Origin: Brassica napus
Taxonomy: Eukaryota > Streptophyta > Magnoliopsida > Brassicales > Brassicaceae
DNA: 64,000 bases
Assembly: GCF_020379485.1 (NCBI RefSeq)
Contig: NC_063450.1
Location: 29,116,137 to 29,180,136, forward strand
Direction: 5' to 3'
A program made the position numbers and the translations under genes. Position 1 is the stretch's first letter; every line of letters starts with the position of its first letter. The notes under the pieces are model-generated. The model was not told where the DNA came from, made no database searches, and saw only the letters and a list, made by a program, of their open reading frames with translations. Positions 34,913 through 46,205 of the stretch are shown in pieces.

Positions 34913-36555
34913 TTCTCCCTCCTAAGCTTGAAGTTCTTATACTCCAACTCTTGTACTCCTATGAACTCTCTCATTTCTCGGAACTTGACTTTCCCTAAAG
35001 CCTTTGTCAAGATATCTGCCTTTTGTTCACTTCCCGGAACGTGTTCTACCTCAACTTGCCCGTTCTCTACACATTCTCTGATAAAGTGATATCTCGTTAG
35101 TATGTGTTTGCTTCTCCCATGAAATACCATATTTTTGGTTAGGGCAATCGCATATTGATTATCGATCCGAATTATAACCTTCTGCTCCACTTGACCAGTG
35201 ATTTCGCTTAGCAAATCTCGAAGCCATATAGCTTGTCTAGCTGCCTCCGTACCAGCCATGAACTCGGCCTCGCAGCTTGACAATGCGACAGTTTCTTGTT
35301 TGGTCGAACACCATGTGATTGGGCTCCTGCCAAAGTAGAAGATGTGACCCGTTGTGCTTCGTCCGTCGTCAGGATCAACGTTGTAACTTGAATCACTATA
35401 CCCGATCAGTCGAGGTACTCTGTTCAATGATCTCTCAAACCGTAAACCATATCCAGTGCTGCCTTGTAGATACCTCAAACATTGTTTTAACGCGACACCA
35501 TGAGACTCCCGAGGGCTGTGCATATATCGGCTTAACACACCCACAACAAACGATAGATCAGGCCTAGTGTGAAGTAAGTATCTCAAGCAACCAATCTGTT
35601 TCCGAAACCTTGTTGCATCGATCTCCTTCTCTTCCTCTGCCTTAGATAAATTAAGCCCGATCTCCATAGGTGATTGTGTTGGATTACACTTAGACATACC
35701 GGCTTCTTCGAGTATCCTCAACGCATAACGACTCTGATTTAAAGTGATTCCCCAATCGCTTTGACACACCTCCATCCCGAGGTAATATGTTAATCTCCCT
35801 AAGTCACTCATGTCGAACTTCTTTGACATCCCATCTTTAAAATCATCTATAAGCTTCTTGCATGTTCCCGTTACGAACAAATCGTCAACATACACTGCCA
35901 CCACAAGAAGCTCTCCTTTCACCATCTTTCTGTATATTGACGGCTCTTTCGAGCACTTATGGAACCCGAGCTCCATAAGAATCGTGTTAAGTTTATGGTT
36001 CCAGGCCCTTGGCGCCTGTCTCAAGCCGTATAAAGCTTTATTGAGCCTGTAAACCTTATTATCTTGTCCCTTCTTCTCGTACCTTTCCGGTTGGGATACG
36101 TACACGATCTCTTTGAGTTCTCCGTGCAAGAAGGCGGTCTTTATGTCGAGGTGATGCACTTCCCATCCGTTAGTTGCCGCGAGACTGATCAACAATCTTA
36201 TTGTTTCAATTCGTGCCACAGGTGCAAATACCTCTTCAAAGTCAACTCCGTGTTGTTGTACATATCCTTTTGCGACAAGTCGAGCTTTGTATTTGTTGAT
36301 GCTTCCATCGGAGTTGCGTTTGAGTTTGAACACCCACTTTAGCCCAATTGCTTTAGCTCCTATAGGAAGATCGACCATTATCCACGTTTTATTCTTGATG
36401 ATCGAGTCAATCTCTTCTTCACACGCCTTAGTCCATTCTCTCGAAACTTTAGCTTCTTCAAAGTTCCTCGGTTCGTTATTGATATACATTAGTACTTCTT
36501 CCCCTAGCTCTTCTGCCAACAGAACGTAATCATCAAGATACTTAGGCTGTGTCAT
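34903..36555 (-). CDS. Copia reverse transcriptase and RNase H
   Basis: A 550-residue open frame continuing the polyprotein after a one-base shift near 36556-36585. It opens just before the RVT_2 domain (WTKACEEEIDSIIKNKTW, GLKWVFKLKRNSDGS, LDIKTAFLHGEL), contains the catalytic YVDDLFVTG, and ends with RNase H signatures (DSSYNVDPDDGRSTTG, SSCEAEFMAGTEAARQAIWL, HILTRYHFIRE). All key catalytic residues I can check are present. Without translational shifting it would be made only from its own Met, so the element is probably non-autonomous now. Confidence 0.88.
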   Translation of the reverse strand: MTQPKYLDDYVLLAEELGEEVLMYINNEPRNFEEAKVSREWTKACEEEIDSIIKNKTWIMVDLPIGAKAIGLKWVFKLKRNSDGSINKYKARLVAKGYVQQHGVDFEEVFAPVARIETIRLLISLAATNGWEVHHLDIKTAFLHGELKEIVYVSQPERYEKKGQDNKVYRLNKALYGLRQAPRAWNHKLNTILMELGFHKCSKEPSIYRKMVKGELLVVAVYVDDLFVTGTCKKLIDDFKDGMSKKFDMSDLGRLTYYLGMEVCQSDWGITLNQSRYALRILEEAGMSKCNPTQSPMEIGLNLSKAEEEKEIDATRFRKQIGCLRYLLHTRPDLSFVVGVLSRYMHSPRESHGVALKQCLRYLQGSTGYGLRFERSLNRVPRLIGYSDSSYNVDPDDGRSTTGHIFYFGRSPITWCSTKQETVALSSCEAEFMAGTEAARQAIWLRDLLSEITGQVEQKVIIRIDNQYAIALTKNMVFHGRSKHILTRYHFIRECVENGQVEVEHVPGSEQKADILTKALGKVKFREMREFIGVQELEYKNFKLRRENVG

Positions 36556-36572
36556 TTGTCTCTCGGATCTCC

Positions 36573-39074
36573 TTAAGGATGGTGCTCCATCTCATTCTCT
36601 TCTTCCTCGGCTTCGACAACTTCTTCTTCGATGGGCTCTTGCTTGACCGTATCCTCTAAGGTTTTATTTTCCATCTTCCCATGATCATCAATTACCAAGT
36701 CAAAGCTCTCATTGCCTTGTGCTTCTGAGCTCTCTCTACTCCAGTTCCATCCCTTTTCTTCATCAAAAACGACATCTCTGCTTACAACAATTCTTCGAGA
36801 GTTTGGATCGTACAAGCGATAAGCTTTTGATCCAGGCTCTGTCCCTAGATGCACCAACATACGAGACCTATCATCAAGCTTCTTCAGCTTTGCACCATCG
36901 ATTTTTGCATATCCAATACACCCAAATACTCGAAGATGGCTGACGTTAGGCCTTTTCTTTCGGAACACTTCATATGGCGTCTTCTCTTTTAAAGCCCTCG
37001 TGGCTACTCTATTAAGGAGATATGTAGCATGACGTATAGCTTCCCCCCAAAGGTAGTTAGGCATGTGCATATGCTTCAACATACTCCTTGCCATCTCCAT
37101 CATCGTGCGGTTTCTCCGCTCAACGACACCGTTTTGTTGAGGCGTGTACGGTGCCATGAGGTGACGTCGTATGCCTGCGCCATCACAAAACATATTGAAT
37201 TCTTGAGACACGAATTCTCCTCCCCTGTCTGACCGGAAGACTTGTATTTTCCCCCCTGTTTCTTGTTCTATTGCACTCCTCAACCTCTTGAAGCTCTCAA
37301 AAGCTTCACTTTTCTCTCTTAGAAGCATAGACCACATGTATCTCGTGTGATCGTCGATGACAACGAAGATATATCTCTTTCCCGCAGGTGTTCCTGGTGT
37401 TATGGGTCCACAAAGATCTCCATGTAGGAGTTCCAGCACCGTTGAAGCTCTGTAGGAAGTCGCTTTGGGAAAAGTTTGTCTTGCTTGTTTCCCAAGCAAG
37501 CAGGAACCACACACTTCTTTCTCGAGTTTAACACTTGGTATTCCTAGAACCAGCTCTCTTTGCATCATATTGCGTATGATCTCCAAGTTTACATGGCTTA
37601 GACGTGCATGCCATCTACTTGTCTTCCTTTCCGTGGATAGATGAAGGCACGTCGTGGTTTTAACTCCCATACGTACTTTGTATAATCGATTTTTCGATCG
37701 TTTAGCAGTAACAAGTAGCTTCTTGTTCTGATCATGCATAGTCAATAACTCTCCTCTCAACCTTATGTCACATCCAGCTTCTGTAGCTTGCCCCAGGCTA
37801 ATGATGTTGCTTCTTAATTCGGGAATGAAATACACATCTGTCATTATTCTTGATTCACCGTTCAAATCAACGAATGAGATCGTTCCTTTGCCTCTGATAT
37901 CTATCCGAGAATCATCACCAAAACGTACTTTTCCCGTAACTGTATCGTCTAACTTAGAGAAATACCTCTTATCTCCCGTCATATGATTACTAGCACCATT
38001 ATCGAGATACCATAAGTCTTCTTCGCCTGTGTTTGTCTCATACTTCTCTGGCATTATGTTCTTCTCGTTTAAGAACACCACTTCATGCATCATGAGCTCA
38101 TCAGCTTCTTGTGTTGATGTATTATCAGTCTCTTGCGCTTCTTGTAGTTTCAACATGCGGTCCGGGCAATGCATCGCGAAGTGACCTATTTTATCGCAAC
38201 GAAAACAAGTGATGCGTGATGCATCTCTTCCTCCATCGCCTCTACCTCCATTATAGTCACCTCTTCCTCCATTATAACGTCCGCGACCCCTTCCTCTGTT
38301 GAAACGACCTCCTCTGCCTCTACTTCTGTATTGGTCGGCATTATAATCACGGTTAGCTTGCTCGTGCTGATATTGGTTTGTTTGATCTTGTTGATATCGA
38401 TTTTCTTGTCCATCCACATACATCAACTTGCTTTGATCCTCATTAACCTCTTCTTCCTCGGCGATGCGCTCCTCGTATGCTTTTAAACGTCCTAGAATAT
38501 CTTCAAAGCTAGTTATGTTAAGATCAAGGACTTGCTCGAGAGAAGCAACAATATGTATGTACTTCTTCCGTGGAAGACTCATGAGAAACTTTTTAACCAA
38601 CTTAGCTTCTTCGATTGTTACACCCAATGCAGCTGATTTTGAAGCTAGCTCGGATAATTTGCCTCCAAAATCATCAATACTCTTTGAGTCTTTCATCTTT
38701 AACCGATCGAACTCGGTCATAAGTGTTTGTAGCCGAGCCTCTTTTACTCTTTCAGCCCCTACATGTCTCGTCTTGATTGCTTCCCACACCTTTTTCGCCG
38801 TCTCAAGTTCTCCAACTTGTAAGATAAGACTCTCGGGAATTGATTGGAACAACAGTCCTAGCGCCATGTCGTTCTTCTCACCATTCTTCGAATCAGCTTC
38901 GGCAACTTCCCAAACTTTATGTATTCGTAGCGTAATCTTCATCCTCATAGACCATACTGTATAGTTTGTTGCGGTGAGCATAGGACACTTGATCGTTGAA
39001 AGTCCTCCACCATCTTTATCTCTTCCTGTCGCAGCAACAATATCACCCATGGTTTTGTATGGCTCTGATACCAA
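36573..39074 (-). CDS. Copia gag, protease and integrase (frameshifted from RT)
   Basis: An 833-residue open frame. In order: gag ([18 protein letters not shown], about residues 40-60, UBN2 type), an Arg/Gly-rich stretch, the CCHC zinc knuckle [14 protein letters not shown] (about 290), the aspartic protease site [14 protein letters not shown] (about 355), the pre-integrase block [14 protein letters not shown], and the integrase core with HGDLCGPI, the second Asp in FRSDRGGEF and [20 protein letters not shown]. It ends in an acidic tail ([18 protein letters not shown]) where the frame is lost: the reverse transcriptase continues in another frame from about 36585. The start is about one base from the primer binding site, as usual for Copia. 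Confidence 0.9.
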   Translation of the reverse strand: MVSEPYKTMGDIVAATGRDKDGGGLSTIKCPMLTATNYTVWSMRMKITLRIHKVWEVAEADSKNGEKNDMALGLLFQSIPESLILQVGELETAKKVWEAIKTRHVGAERVKEARLQTLMTEFDRLKMKDSKSIDDFGGKLSELASKSAALGVTIEEAKLVKKFLMSLPRKKYIHIVASLEQVLDLNITSFEDILGRLKAYEERIAEEEEVNEDQSKLMYVDGQENRYQQDQTNQYQHEQANRDYNADQYRSRGRGGRFNRGRGRGRYNGGRGDYNGGRGDGGRDASRITCFRCDKIGHFAMHCPDRMLKLQEAQETDNTSTQEADELMMHEVVFLNEKNIMPEKYETNTGEEDLWYLDNGASNHMTGDKRYFSKLDDTVTGKVRFGDDSRIDIRGKGTISFVDLNGESRIMTDVYFIPELRSNIISLGQATEAGCDIRLRGELLTMHDQNKKLLVTAKRSKNRLYKVRMGVKTTTCLHLSTERKTSRWHARLSHVNLEIIRNMMQRELVLGIPSVKLEKEVCGSCLLGKQARQTFPKATSYRASTVLELLHGDLCGPITPGTPAGKRYIFVVIDDHTRYMWSMLLREKSEAFESFKRLRSAIEQETGGKIQVFRSDRGGEFVSQEFNMFCDGAGIRRHLMAPYTPQQNGVVERRNRTMMEMARSMLKHMHMPNYLWGEAIRHATYLLNRVATRALKEKTPYEVFRKKRPNVSHLRVFGCIGYAKIDGAKLKKLDDRSRMLVHLGTEPGSKAYRLYDPNSRRIVVSRDVVFDEEKGWNWSRESSEAQGNESFDLVIDDHGKMENKTLEDTVKQEPIEEEVVEAEEEENEMEHHP

Positions 39075-39075
39075 A

Positions 39076-39355
39076 TATTGAAATCAGGTCTCAAGAACAC
39101 ACAAACACAAACTCTTAATAAGTATTCTCTCTTATTAATCTCTTAAGGAAACTACCACAAAACCTTAAGCTCTCAATCACAAACTCTAAAACTCACAAGT
39201 TATGCAACACTCTTGCATCTCCTTATATAACACTTAATTTATCCTAAACTCATTAGGATTAACTCAACTATATATTTTCTATTCTCTTTAGATAAACACA
39301 ACTCATTAGAGAATAGGAAACTTGTATCTCAAGTATCTTTCAAGCTTATCCAACT
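39076..39355 (-). repeat. Copia 5' LTR
   Basis: Upstream LTR of the minus-strand element. On the minus strand it starts AGTTGGATAAGC, where the 3' LTR starts TGTTGGATAAGC, so the terminal base has mutated. Carries a TATATAA-like sequence (39225-39231). Confidence 0.9.
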
Positions 39356-39360
39356 ATGCA

Positions 39361-39723
39361 TTTTATTGCTCTTTGGGGGGATGAATGATTGGTAGTTGCT
39401 GTCCACAGCCATATTTATTTATACATCACCAAATTCAGAGCAATCAAGCTTTAAATTTTTTTTTTTGAAACCACAACTCTTAAAATAACCTACAGCTGTA
39501 CAAGTGCTCTGCATTGCCAAATATCCAAAACAATTTTTTAGTGCTTTCTATAAAATTCTACAACAATAAAATCTAAAACTACGACAAAAAGTTTACAGGT
39601 TTTTTTCTACAGCAAAAATTTTAAAGTTACAACCATTACCAATCGGAATCCTTGATCATTTTTATCCGCGACTATTTGATCAAATCCTTTTTTTTTTATC
39701 AGAAACCAAAGATGTGTCACAAC
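39361..39723. other. Intergenic DNA beside the Copia insertion
   Basis: AT-rich, with no gene recognised. The first bases continue the pre-insertion sequence from before 34628. Confidence 0.4.
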
Positions 39724-39908
39724 GATCTACATAACGATTATGATTCAAATCACCGTCTTGTAAATCAAATTGATTCATAAGTATAAAACCTTAATTACCT
39801 CTAGTCCGGTTAACTTGGTATTCCAATTCGGAGGTAATTAATGTTTTATACTTATGGATCAATTTGATTTATAAAACGGTGATTTGAATCATAATCGTTA
39901 CGTAGACC
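39724..39908. repeat. Hairpin repeat, 78-bp arms with 29-base loop
   Basis: The left arm (39724-39801, starting GATCTACATAACGATTATGA) and right arm (39831-39908) are inverted copies with only a few mismatches. A transcript would form a near-perfect hairpin of about 185 bases. Size and terminal symmetry fit a MITE, or a young hairpin that could be processed into small RNAs. I found no clean target duplication. Confidence 0.8.
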
Positions 39909-39951
39909 TTAAAACAGTACAACCCTTATGAACTTACTTGATAATCACAAC

Positions 39952-40707
39952 TAGGCCTGGGCATAAAATCCGAAACCCGAAAAACGAACCGAACACGAAC
40001 CGAAAAACCCGACCCGTTATCCGACCCGAATTGTAAAAATACCCGAACGGGTCTTGTAGGGTGGTACAAAAAATATCCGAACCCGAAATGTTATTAACCG
40101 AACCCGAACGAGTAACCCGAAAAATCTGAAATTAATAGTCAATATAAATATTTTGAAATATATATAAGTATTTCAATTATTAAATTCAATATTTGTGGTA
40201 ATATGATATATAATAATAAATATTAAAATTTTAATAAATGGTTTAAGTACCAATTAGTAATAAATAAGTATTTTATAATTTGTTCATTAAAATAAAAAGT
40301 CTACTCTCTATAAGGCAATGCATATTGTTTACAAGTGATGATTTGTTTTGCTTGATTTAACATTTTATTGTTATTTTATCAATTTTATGTGTGATAGATT
40401 GATTTTTATTTAATTTAGATGTTTTTTTTTATGTTTTGGTTCAAAATTTTGTTTTTTACTTCGGTTATATCCGAACCGAACCGATATAACCCGAACCGAA
40501 CCGATATAACCCGAATCCGTACGATATATGATTACTTTATGGGTTTTAGGACGCAATACAATTTTGAACCGAATCCGAAGTGTTATTATCCGAACCCGAC
40601 CCGTACTAATAAAATTTTAGTATGGGACCTAGGAGCGTAAACCCGAAAACCCAAAAACCCGAAAACCCCGATCCGAACGCCAACAGGTACCCGAACGCCC
40701 AGGTTTA
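39952..40707. mobile_element. Non-autonomous hAT element with perfect 8-bp TSD
   Basis: The ends are TAGGCCTGGGC (left) and TAAACCTGGGCG (right, reverse complement). The 8-bp sequence ATCACAAC occurs exactly on both sides (39944-39951 and 40708-40715). Subterminal regions are made of ACCCGAACC / CCGAAC units and the core is AT-rich. No transposase. The same subterminal style occurs in the elements at 45493-46205 and 18072-18201. Confidence 0.8.
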
Positions 40708-40715
40708 ATCACAAC

Positions 40716-41189
40716 GGAGCCGGCCCGTCATATACAAACTGATACGTTCTATATTCATGTATATGTCTAGTATAACGATTTTCAAGATTATTTTTGAAAA
40801 AATAAATAAAAAGATTTTGAAAAATGACAACAAGCAAGATATGATGAACTTGCATTGCATGTGATGGGATGGGGAAGCTAAGCCTATTGAATTAGGGCCG
40901 GTAATTAGTAGATATAAATATATAATTAGCATTAAATAAATATTTTTCTCTATTAACCAAAACAATAAACTATAATCATTAACTTCTACAATAATATCTC
41001 TCTCTCGTAACTTACACAAGACATCTAATGATTTAGACGGCTCACCATCTCCGAGAAGTAAGCTAAAGCGTTTATACATATAAGCTAAAGCGTTTATACA
41101 TTCCAAATAAATATATATACACACGTTTCGTTTTCTTCTTCTATCACTTGAAAAAATCGTTACTTTTTATCAACCCCATCTCACTCGAA
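40716..41189. other. Upstream region of the RKD gene
   Basis: AT-rich promoter-size region. A TATATATACACACG sequence at 41111-41124 could serve as the TATA region about 70 bases upstream of the ATG. A 22-bp tandem repeat (AAGCTAAAGCGTTTATACAT) is at about 41061-41101. Confidence 0.4.
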
Positions 41190-42354
41190 ATGACTGATCA
41201 TAAACAACTACAGAACTGGTCACAGTTTGATGACTATGAATTCATTCAAGAAGAAAACTTGTTCTCATTATTCGATCACTCACTTTCCTTAGACTACAAG
41301 TAAGTTCATAAGGGTTGTACTGTTTTAACATAAGAAGGAGAAAGTAGTTTGTTTGTATTAGCAATTGATCTAATATATATGATCTCTTGGTTGTTTGCGT
41401 TTGTGCAGTTCGTCCATTAACAACCCTTTAAGTGATATCCAAACCCAAACTTGGTTTTCTGTCCAAGACATCATTAATGTTGATCCTCTCTCTACTCGTT
41501 TCTCGGCTGGTGATCATACGTTTATGGCTTCAGAGGATCTTGAAGCAATTTCTACCTTTTCTCAAGGTATAACATATGAATACATTCATATATTCATGCT
41601 TGGATTATGATACTAATCTTCTGACGTGTAGCAGATGTGTTTAGTGGATCGTGGAATGAAATTACTGGTAATTTCAATAATCATTTTGAACCAATTAGAG
41701 ATGAAATATCAAGCATAGGGATTCCGAACATGGAGATGATATTGCATGAGAGTAACAACACAATGAAAGAGATAACATGCTATAAGAGGAGAGAGAGAAC
41801 AGATGGAGTACTCGTCAAGAGCTTGTCAAGGGAAGAAATCAAGCCATACTTCTACATGCCGATAACTAAAGCAGCCAAAGAGCTTAACGTTGGATTAACC
41901 CTTTTGAAGAAAAAAAGTCGTGAGTTGGGTATTTCCCGTTGGCCTCACCGCAAGCTTATGAGCATTCAGGGCATCATTACTAACCTCCTGGTGAGTTCAC
42001 ACACGTGTATATACATAGTTAATATGACTTTCTTATGGGGTCACACATATATAACGCGGTGATCTTTCATGAAAGGATCACTTAGGAAAGACGGAGGATG
42101 AAAGGATCAGGAGTAAGGTGACGAAAGCTCTGAAGATTTTGGAGAGGGAGAAGAAAATGATTGAGGAGGATCCTAATTTGGAATTTGGGGATGAGACTAA
42201 GAGGTTAAGACAGGCTTGCTTTAAAGCTAATTACAAACGAAGACGGCTTTTGTCTATTTCTAACACATCTTTTTTTTTCGGGGAGCAAGAGCTTGCATGT
42301 CTAGATCAGAGACGTAGAGGAGAAAGAGGTCTAACAAACAATGACATGTACTAG
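41190..42354 (+). CDS. RKD: RWP-RK domain transcription factor (RKD subfamily)
   Basis: Exons 41190-41299, 41409-41566, 41635-41990 and 42076-42354, all GT/AG, total 903 nt, 300 residues. The start ATG gives [18 protein letters not shown]. The RWP-RK DNA-binding domain sits at about residues 150-205: [53 protein letters not shown], with the namesake RWPHRK in place of RWPYRK. A basic, coiled-coil-prone C-terminus follows ([31 protein letters not shown]). Short length and a single RWP-RK domain without PB1 mark the RKD subfamily, which in Arabidopsis controls egg-cell and early embryo programmes. Position suggests the orthologue of At5g66990, named RKD3 from memory. Exon 4 was placed by frame; an alternative acceptor at 42087 breaks the frame. 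Confidence 0.88.
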
Positions 42355-42550
42355 TTTCTTTTGACGATGATCAATACTTCTCATGAAGGTGGTTTTGCTT
42401 GTATAACAGAGTTAATCCAGTTTATCCTGTTCTTTTTTCTACGGTTTTCTTGGTTTACAAAGCAAAAAAAAAAAAAAGCAAAAAGTATCCTAATGAAAAC
42501 AAGCATTTTACTAAATGGTCTTTATTCTGATTTGGTTTAGTATATTATTA
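42355..42550. other. RKD 3' region
   Basis: Likely 3' UTR and intergenic sequence with a run of A at 42466-42480. Nothing else seen. Confidence 0.35.
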
Positions 42551-43041
42551 CTGTTCGTTTCGTAAACTGGACGCAGCATCCAGACGCAGACGCGGACCGA
42601 TGTTCGTTTGGCGCGAAACAGGAGGTTAAGTTGGACGCGGCATCCAGATTAATTTTGAAAACTCATCCGGATTTTTCGGGATTTCTGGATGAGATGTTTG
42701 AATGCTTCCAACTACAGCAAGTTACAATTTCCAGACGCATGATCCAAAATTTCCAGAATCGCGAACGAACAACATCTGATTGCTGCATCCAATTACTGTG
42801 CGCGGATGCCGCGTCTGGAATTCTCATCCAGTTTACGAAACGAACAGGGCCTCATCCGGATTTTTCGGGATTTCTGGATGAGATGTTTGAACGCTTCCAA
42901 CTACAACAATTTACAATTTCCAGACGCATGATCCAAAATTTCCAGAATCGCGAACGAACAACATCTGATTGCTGCATCCAATTACTGCGCGCGGATGCCG
43001 CGTCTGGAATTCTCATCCAGTTTACGAAACGAACAGGGCCC
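42551..43041. mobile_element. hAT-like MITE with an internal 190-bp tandem duplication
   Basis: Both ends carry CTGTTCGTTTCGTAAACTGG (left direct, right inverted), and the interior is repeated: 42661-42850 and 42852-43041 are about 97% alike, each ending CCAGTTTACGAAACGAACAGGGCC. The right terminus is therefore present twice. The repeat is open in one frame (138 codons) but this is a by-product of sequence composition; no known protein. No target duplication was found. Confidence 0.65.
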
Positions 43042-43610
43042 TTGTAGGATAAGTAGGAGTATTTAGAAAAAAAATCAACTGAAAATGTTTTTCCAAAATT
43101 CTCTCTCTAAGGGCGATTTCCTTTTAGCCAATCAGAGGAAAGCTACCATACGGAAGGCCTTTTCCCTTGCCGGTAACAGGATTGATTCAAATATTTTCCA
43201 AAATATATTTGGAATTATCAAATATTTTTTATGGAAATACCGTTTTTTTTCCAAAATCTTCCCTAAGATTTAGGGTGTGACTGGTAACCATTGAGGAACA
43301 TTAGGAATGATTAAGAAAAGAATGAATAGGAATAAAATTTTGGGAATGATGAGGAATGAGGGTTCCTTATCAAAATTAACAAGGAACAAATTTACATTAT
43401 AATTCTCTACAAAAAAGGGAATGAGAAGGAATGAAGAGGAAAAAATATTCCTCATGAATGGTAACATTTTTGAGGAACGTTAAGGAATGTAGTGTTCCTC
43501 TTCGTTCCTTTGGTTATTTAGAGGTCTTTCTTGCGCCGCCTCGTTATTCTTCGAACATCAAACTCTTACTACTTCATCCTTCACAACGAAAAGAGGTATT
43601 TTTGCTCCTG

Positions 43611-45092
43611 ATGGATGATAATTTAGTTGGGGTTATGCAAGGAATGTCTCTACAAGACGATGTACCGATCGTTTTACCTGAGGAGGATGATTACAGTGCC
43701 GTGGAGAGAAGAAGCCGAAGCTTATTGGGTCGATTGCTTAATCCAGCTTGCCAAAAACATGTCGTGAATGCTGCGCACGATGACGAAGATTTGGAAGGTG
43801 TATGAAAGAGTCCGTGGGATTGCTCTCACTAAGGAAAGCTTCCAATTTATTTTCGAACTGGAAACAAACATACAAATTGTCTTAAAGTAAGGCTTCTGGA
43901 CCTTTGATGATTGGGGCTTGGTGATGGAGAGATGGGTTGAGTTTCCATCAAGCAACTTTCTGCAATCGGAGGCGGTTTGGATCAGGATCCGCAATATTCC
44001 AGTTAACTACCTTACCATCAAGACTATTGACTCGGTGGCCGGAGCAATTGGTTATGTGAAGGATAGTGATTGGAACCCCGAAAAGCCATTGCTTCATGAT
44101 TATATCAGGGCCCTGGTTGTGCTCGATATGAACCTACCAATCAGAGATAAAAAGTGTGTTACTTTACCAAAAGGAGGTGGCTCATCTATGGTTGATGTAG
44201 AGTATGAACGCATTAGGAAAAAGTGCTTTCACTCTCTTCGCTTGTCGCATGAAAAACAAGTGTGCCCCCTACTGAAAGGTCAGCCAGATGGGAACGCAAA
44301 AGGGAGGGTCAATCAGAGTATGCAACGACTTGCTCAGAGGCAGCATAATACCAATTTGTCGAATGATATAATGCCTTTGCTTGCTCCAACAGTTCCTCCA
44401 GGATTTGCTCCTCATGCGGTCTGATTGCCCCAGAAGTGTTTGAACATATGCAGTTGTATATGAACTGTCATGATCGTGAGGACGAAGGATCCGAGAATTC
44501 AGAATGAAGAAAACGTTAGATGCCCTCTCTAAAGACTCCATTGCGCAACGTGGTTTAAGGATGGAAGAGGCTCAACAAAGACAAGGGGTTGGTATTTGAC
44601 TTCAGGAAGGTTAATATTGGAGAGATTTTGGAGACAGGTGAATCATCGAGTCATACAGAGAGTCAATATAGAAGAACTAGCAGTCAAAAAAACTTTATGC
44701 TTATTGCTAGTCATGGTCAGAGGTCCAACTCAGAGACAAGATTCAACAGAATTCAAACGGTAGCTCGTGCTGGTGACAGGACTTTCAACATTTCAAGATA
44801 TCTAGGAGTTGAACAAGACAAAAGGGACAACTTTGGAATGAATGGGCTGGCCGGTCATGGTAGTTTCGAGATTGGATGTAATTTTTCTATACCACCTTTG
44901 AGAAGTGGAGGAAACAGAGGTCACCAGAGGAAAACATCATCATGGAAGCGACGCAGAAAGAAGTCTGCTCAGCCTATCAATAGTCAGGTTGCGAAGGATA
45001 TAGAGGTGAGTCAGTTGAAAAGGAAGGCATATGAGGAGGTGGAAGTTACGTTTAAATTGTCTAAGTCATCAAAGGGTTTGATGGTTCACTAG
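43611..45092 (+). pseudogene. LINE ORF1, zinc-knuckle nucleic acid-binding protein remnant
   Basis: Starts MDDNLVGVMQGMSLQDDVPI. The DUF4283-like region continues in a second frame after a stop at 43805 (GVWKSPWDCS relic, then LVMERWVEFPSSNFL, VWIRIRNIPVNYLTIK), followed by the CCHC-type knuckle region (KKCFHSLRLSHEKQVCPLL, with the first Cys pair already degraded). A third segment (44589-45092) is basic and ends RKTSSWKRRRKKSAQP. At least two frame breaks prevent a full protein. ORF1 proteins coat LINE RNA. Confidence 0.7.
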
Positions 45093-45492
45093 AAACCATC
45101 CAATCCTCAATGACGATGCTCAGTTGGAACTGTCAAGGTTTGAGAGGCAACTTGACAGTTCGACGCCTAGAAGAGTTGTGTGTACATCTCCCGGATTTTC
45201 TGTTTCTCCTAGAGACTAAAAACTCTAGTGCTCACGTGTTGAAGCTCCAAAGTTTGTTGGGTTATGACCATTGCTATCTGGTGGACCCAGTGGGACTAAG
45301 CAGAGGATTGGCTTTGTTTTGGAAAAATAATTTTGAGGTGTTGTTGGCTACGAATAGGATCATTGATACTAAAATAAAGTTTGGCTCATGTCCTTTGTTT
45401 ATGATGATCCCGTTCAACATAGAAGAGATGTTGTCTGGAATATTCTGAAAGATATTGGCTTGAACAGAAATGGAGGATGGTTTCTTGTGGGG

Positions 45493-46205
45493 TAGGGATG
45501 GGCGTCCGGGTACCCTTTCATGTTCGGATCGGGTATTTCGGATTTTCGGGTATTTCGGATTTTCAGGTATTTTGGTATAGAAGTGTAGAATCCGTTCGGG
45601 TATTTCTGTACTTCGGGCCGGGTTTGGGTATTCTTAGTCCGGATTCGGTTATTTCAGATCGGGTTCTTATATTTAAATTTTGAAAAAATTTAAATTTAAA
45701 ATTTTTCATTTCTCAAATTTCTTGTATTTAAAAATATAACTTTCACTTAACTATTTTTTTTAATAGATTGAATGGTTAATAGATTTGGACATAACATTTT
45801 GAAACAAAAAAGATATTAATTTGGTTATTGTTTTTAAATTTTGGATGTAACTTTTTGTTAATTCTAGAAATAAAAAGTTTGACATGCATTTTAAGTGAGT
45901 AGCAAATCATTTTCTCCGTAATTATATGTATATCATATGAACTTAAAGTATATGTAGTATCAATATAAATATTTTATATAAAATGAGAGATGTAAACTAG
46001 AAATATAAGGTTAATTATACATATGTTCGGTTATCTTCGGATATCCATTCGGGTTCGGATATTACCCGTTCGGGTTCGGATATCCAATCTCTCCTAATTC
46101 AATACCCGTTCGGATATTTTTCTACTTCGGTTCGGATTTTGGTTTTCGGTTTTTCGGATCGGGTTCGGGTGCGGCTTTGGATATCGGGTAAAGTGCTCAC
46201 CCCTA
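45493..46205. mobile_element. hAT element nested in the LINE endonuclease
   Basis: Ends TAGGGATGGGCGTCC (left) and TAGGGGTGAGCACTTT (right, reverse complement). The flanks TTGTGGGG (45485-45492) and TTTTGGGG (46206-46213) match 7 of 8, an hAT-type duplication. Subterminal regions are CGGGT/TTCGG-rich, the core AT-rich, and there is no transposase. Coding sequence of the LINE matches on both sides of it, with one copy of the duplication belonging to the original frame. Confidence 0.8.

Larger units (their letters stand above)
34633..39355 (-). mobile_element. Ty1/Copia LTR retrotransposon, 4.7 kb
   Basis: Two 280-bp LTRs (34633-34912 and 39076-39355) flank gag-pol on the minus strand. The 5-bp target duplication ATGCA is exact (34628-34632 and 39356-39360). 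The primer binding site TGGTATCAGAGCC, complementary to initiator tRNA-Met, follows the 5' LTR (39073-39061), and a polypurine tract AGGAGGGAGAA precedes the 3' LTR (34923-34913). Domain order gag, protease, integrase, reverse transcriptase, RNase H is that of Copia. The LTRs differ at about four positions by eye, pointing to a recent insertion. A frameshift between integrase and reverse transcriptase splits the polyprotein. Confidence 0.95.

Noticed and set aside
43268..43510. Possible MITE starting GGGTGTGACTGGTAACCA inside the LINE 5' region
   Set aside because: The right end does not mirror the left beyond TAACCA and no target duplication was found.
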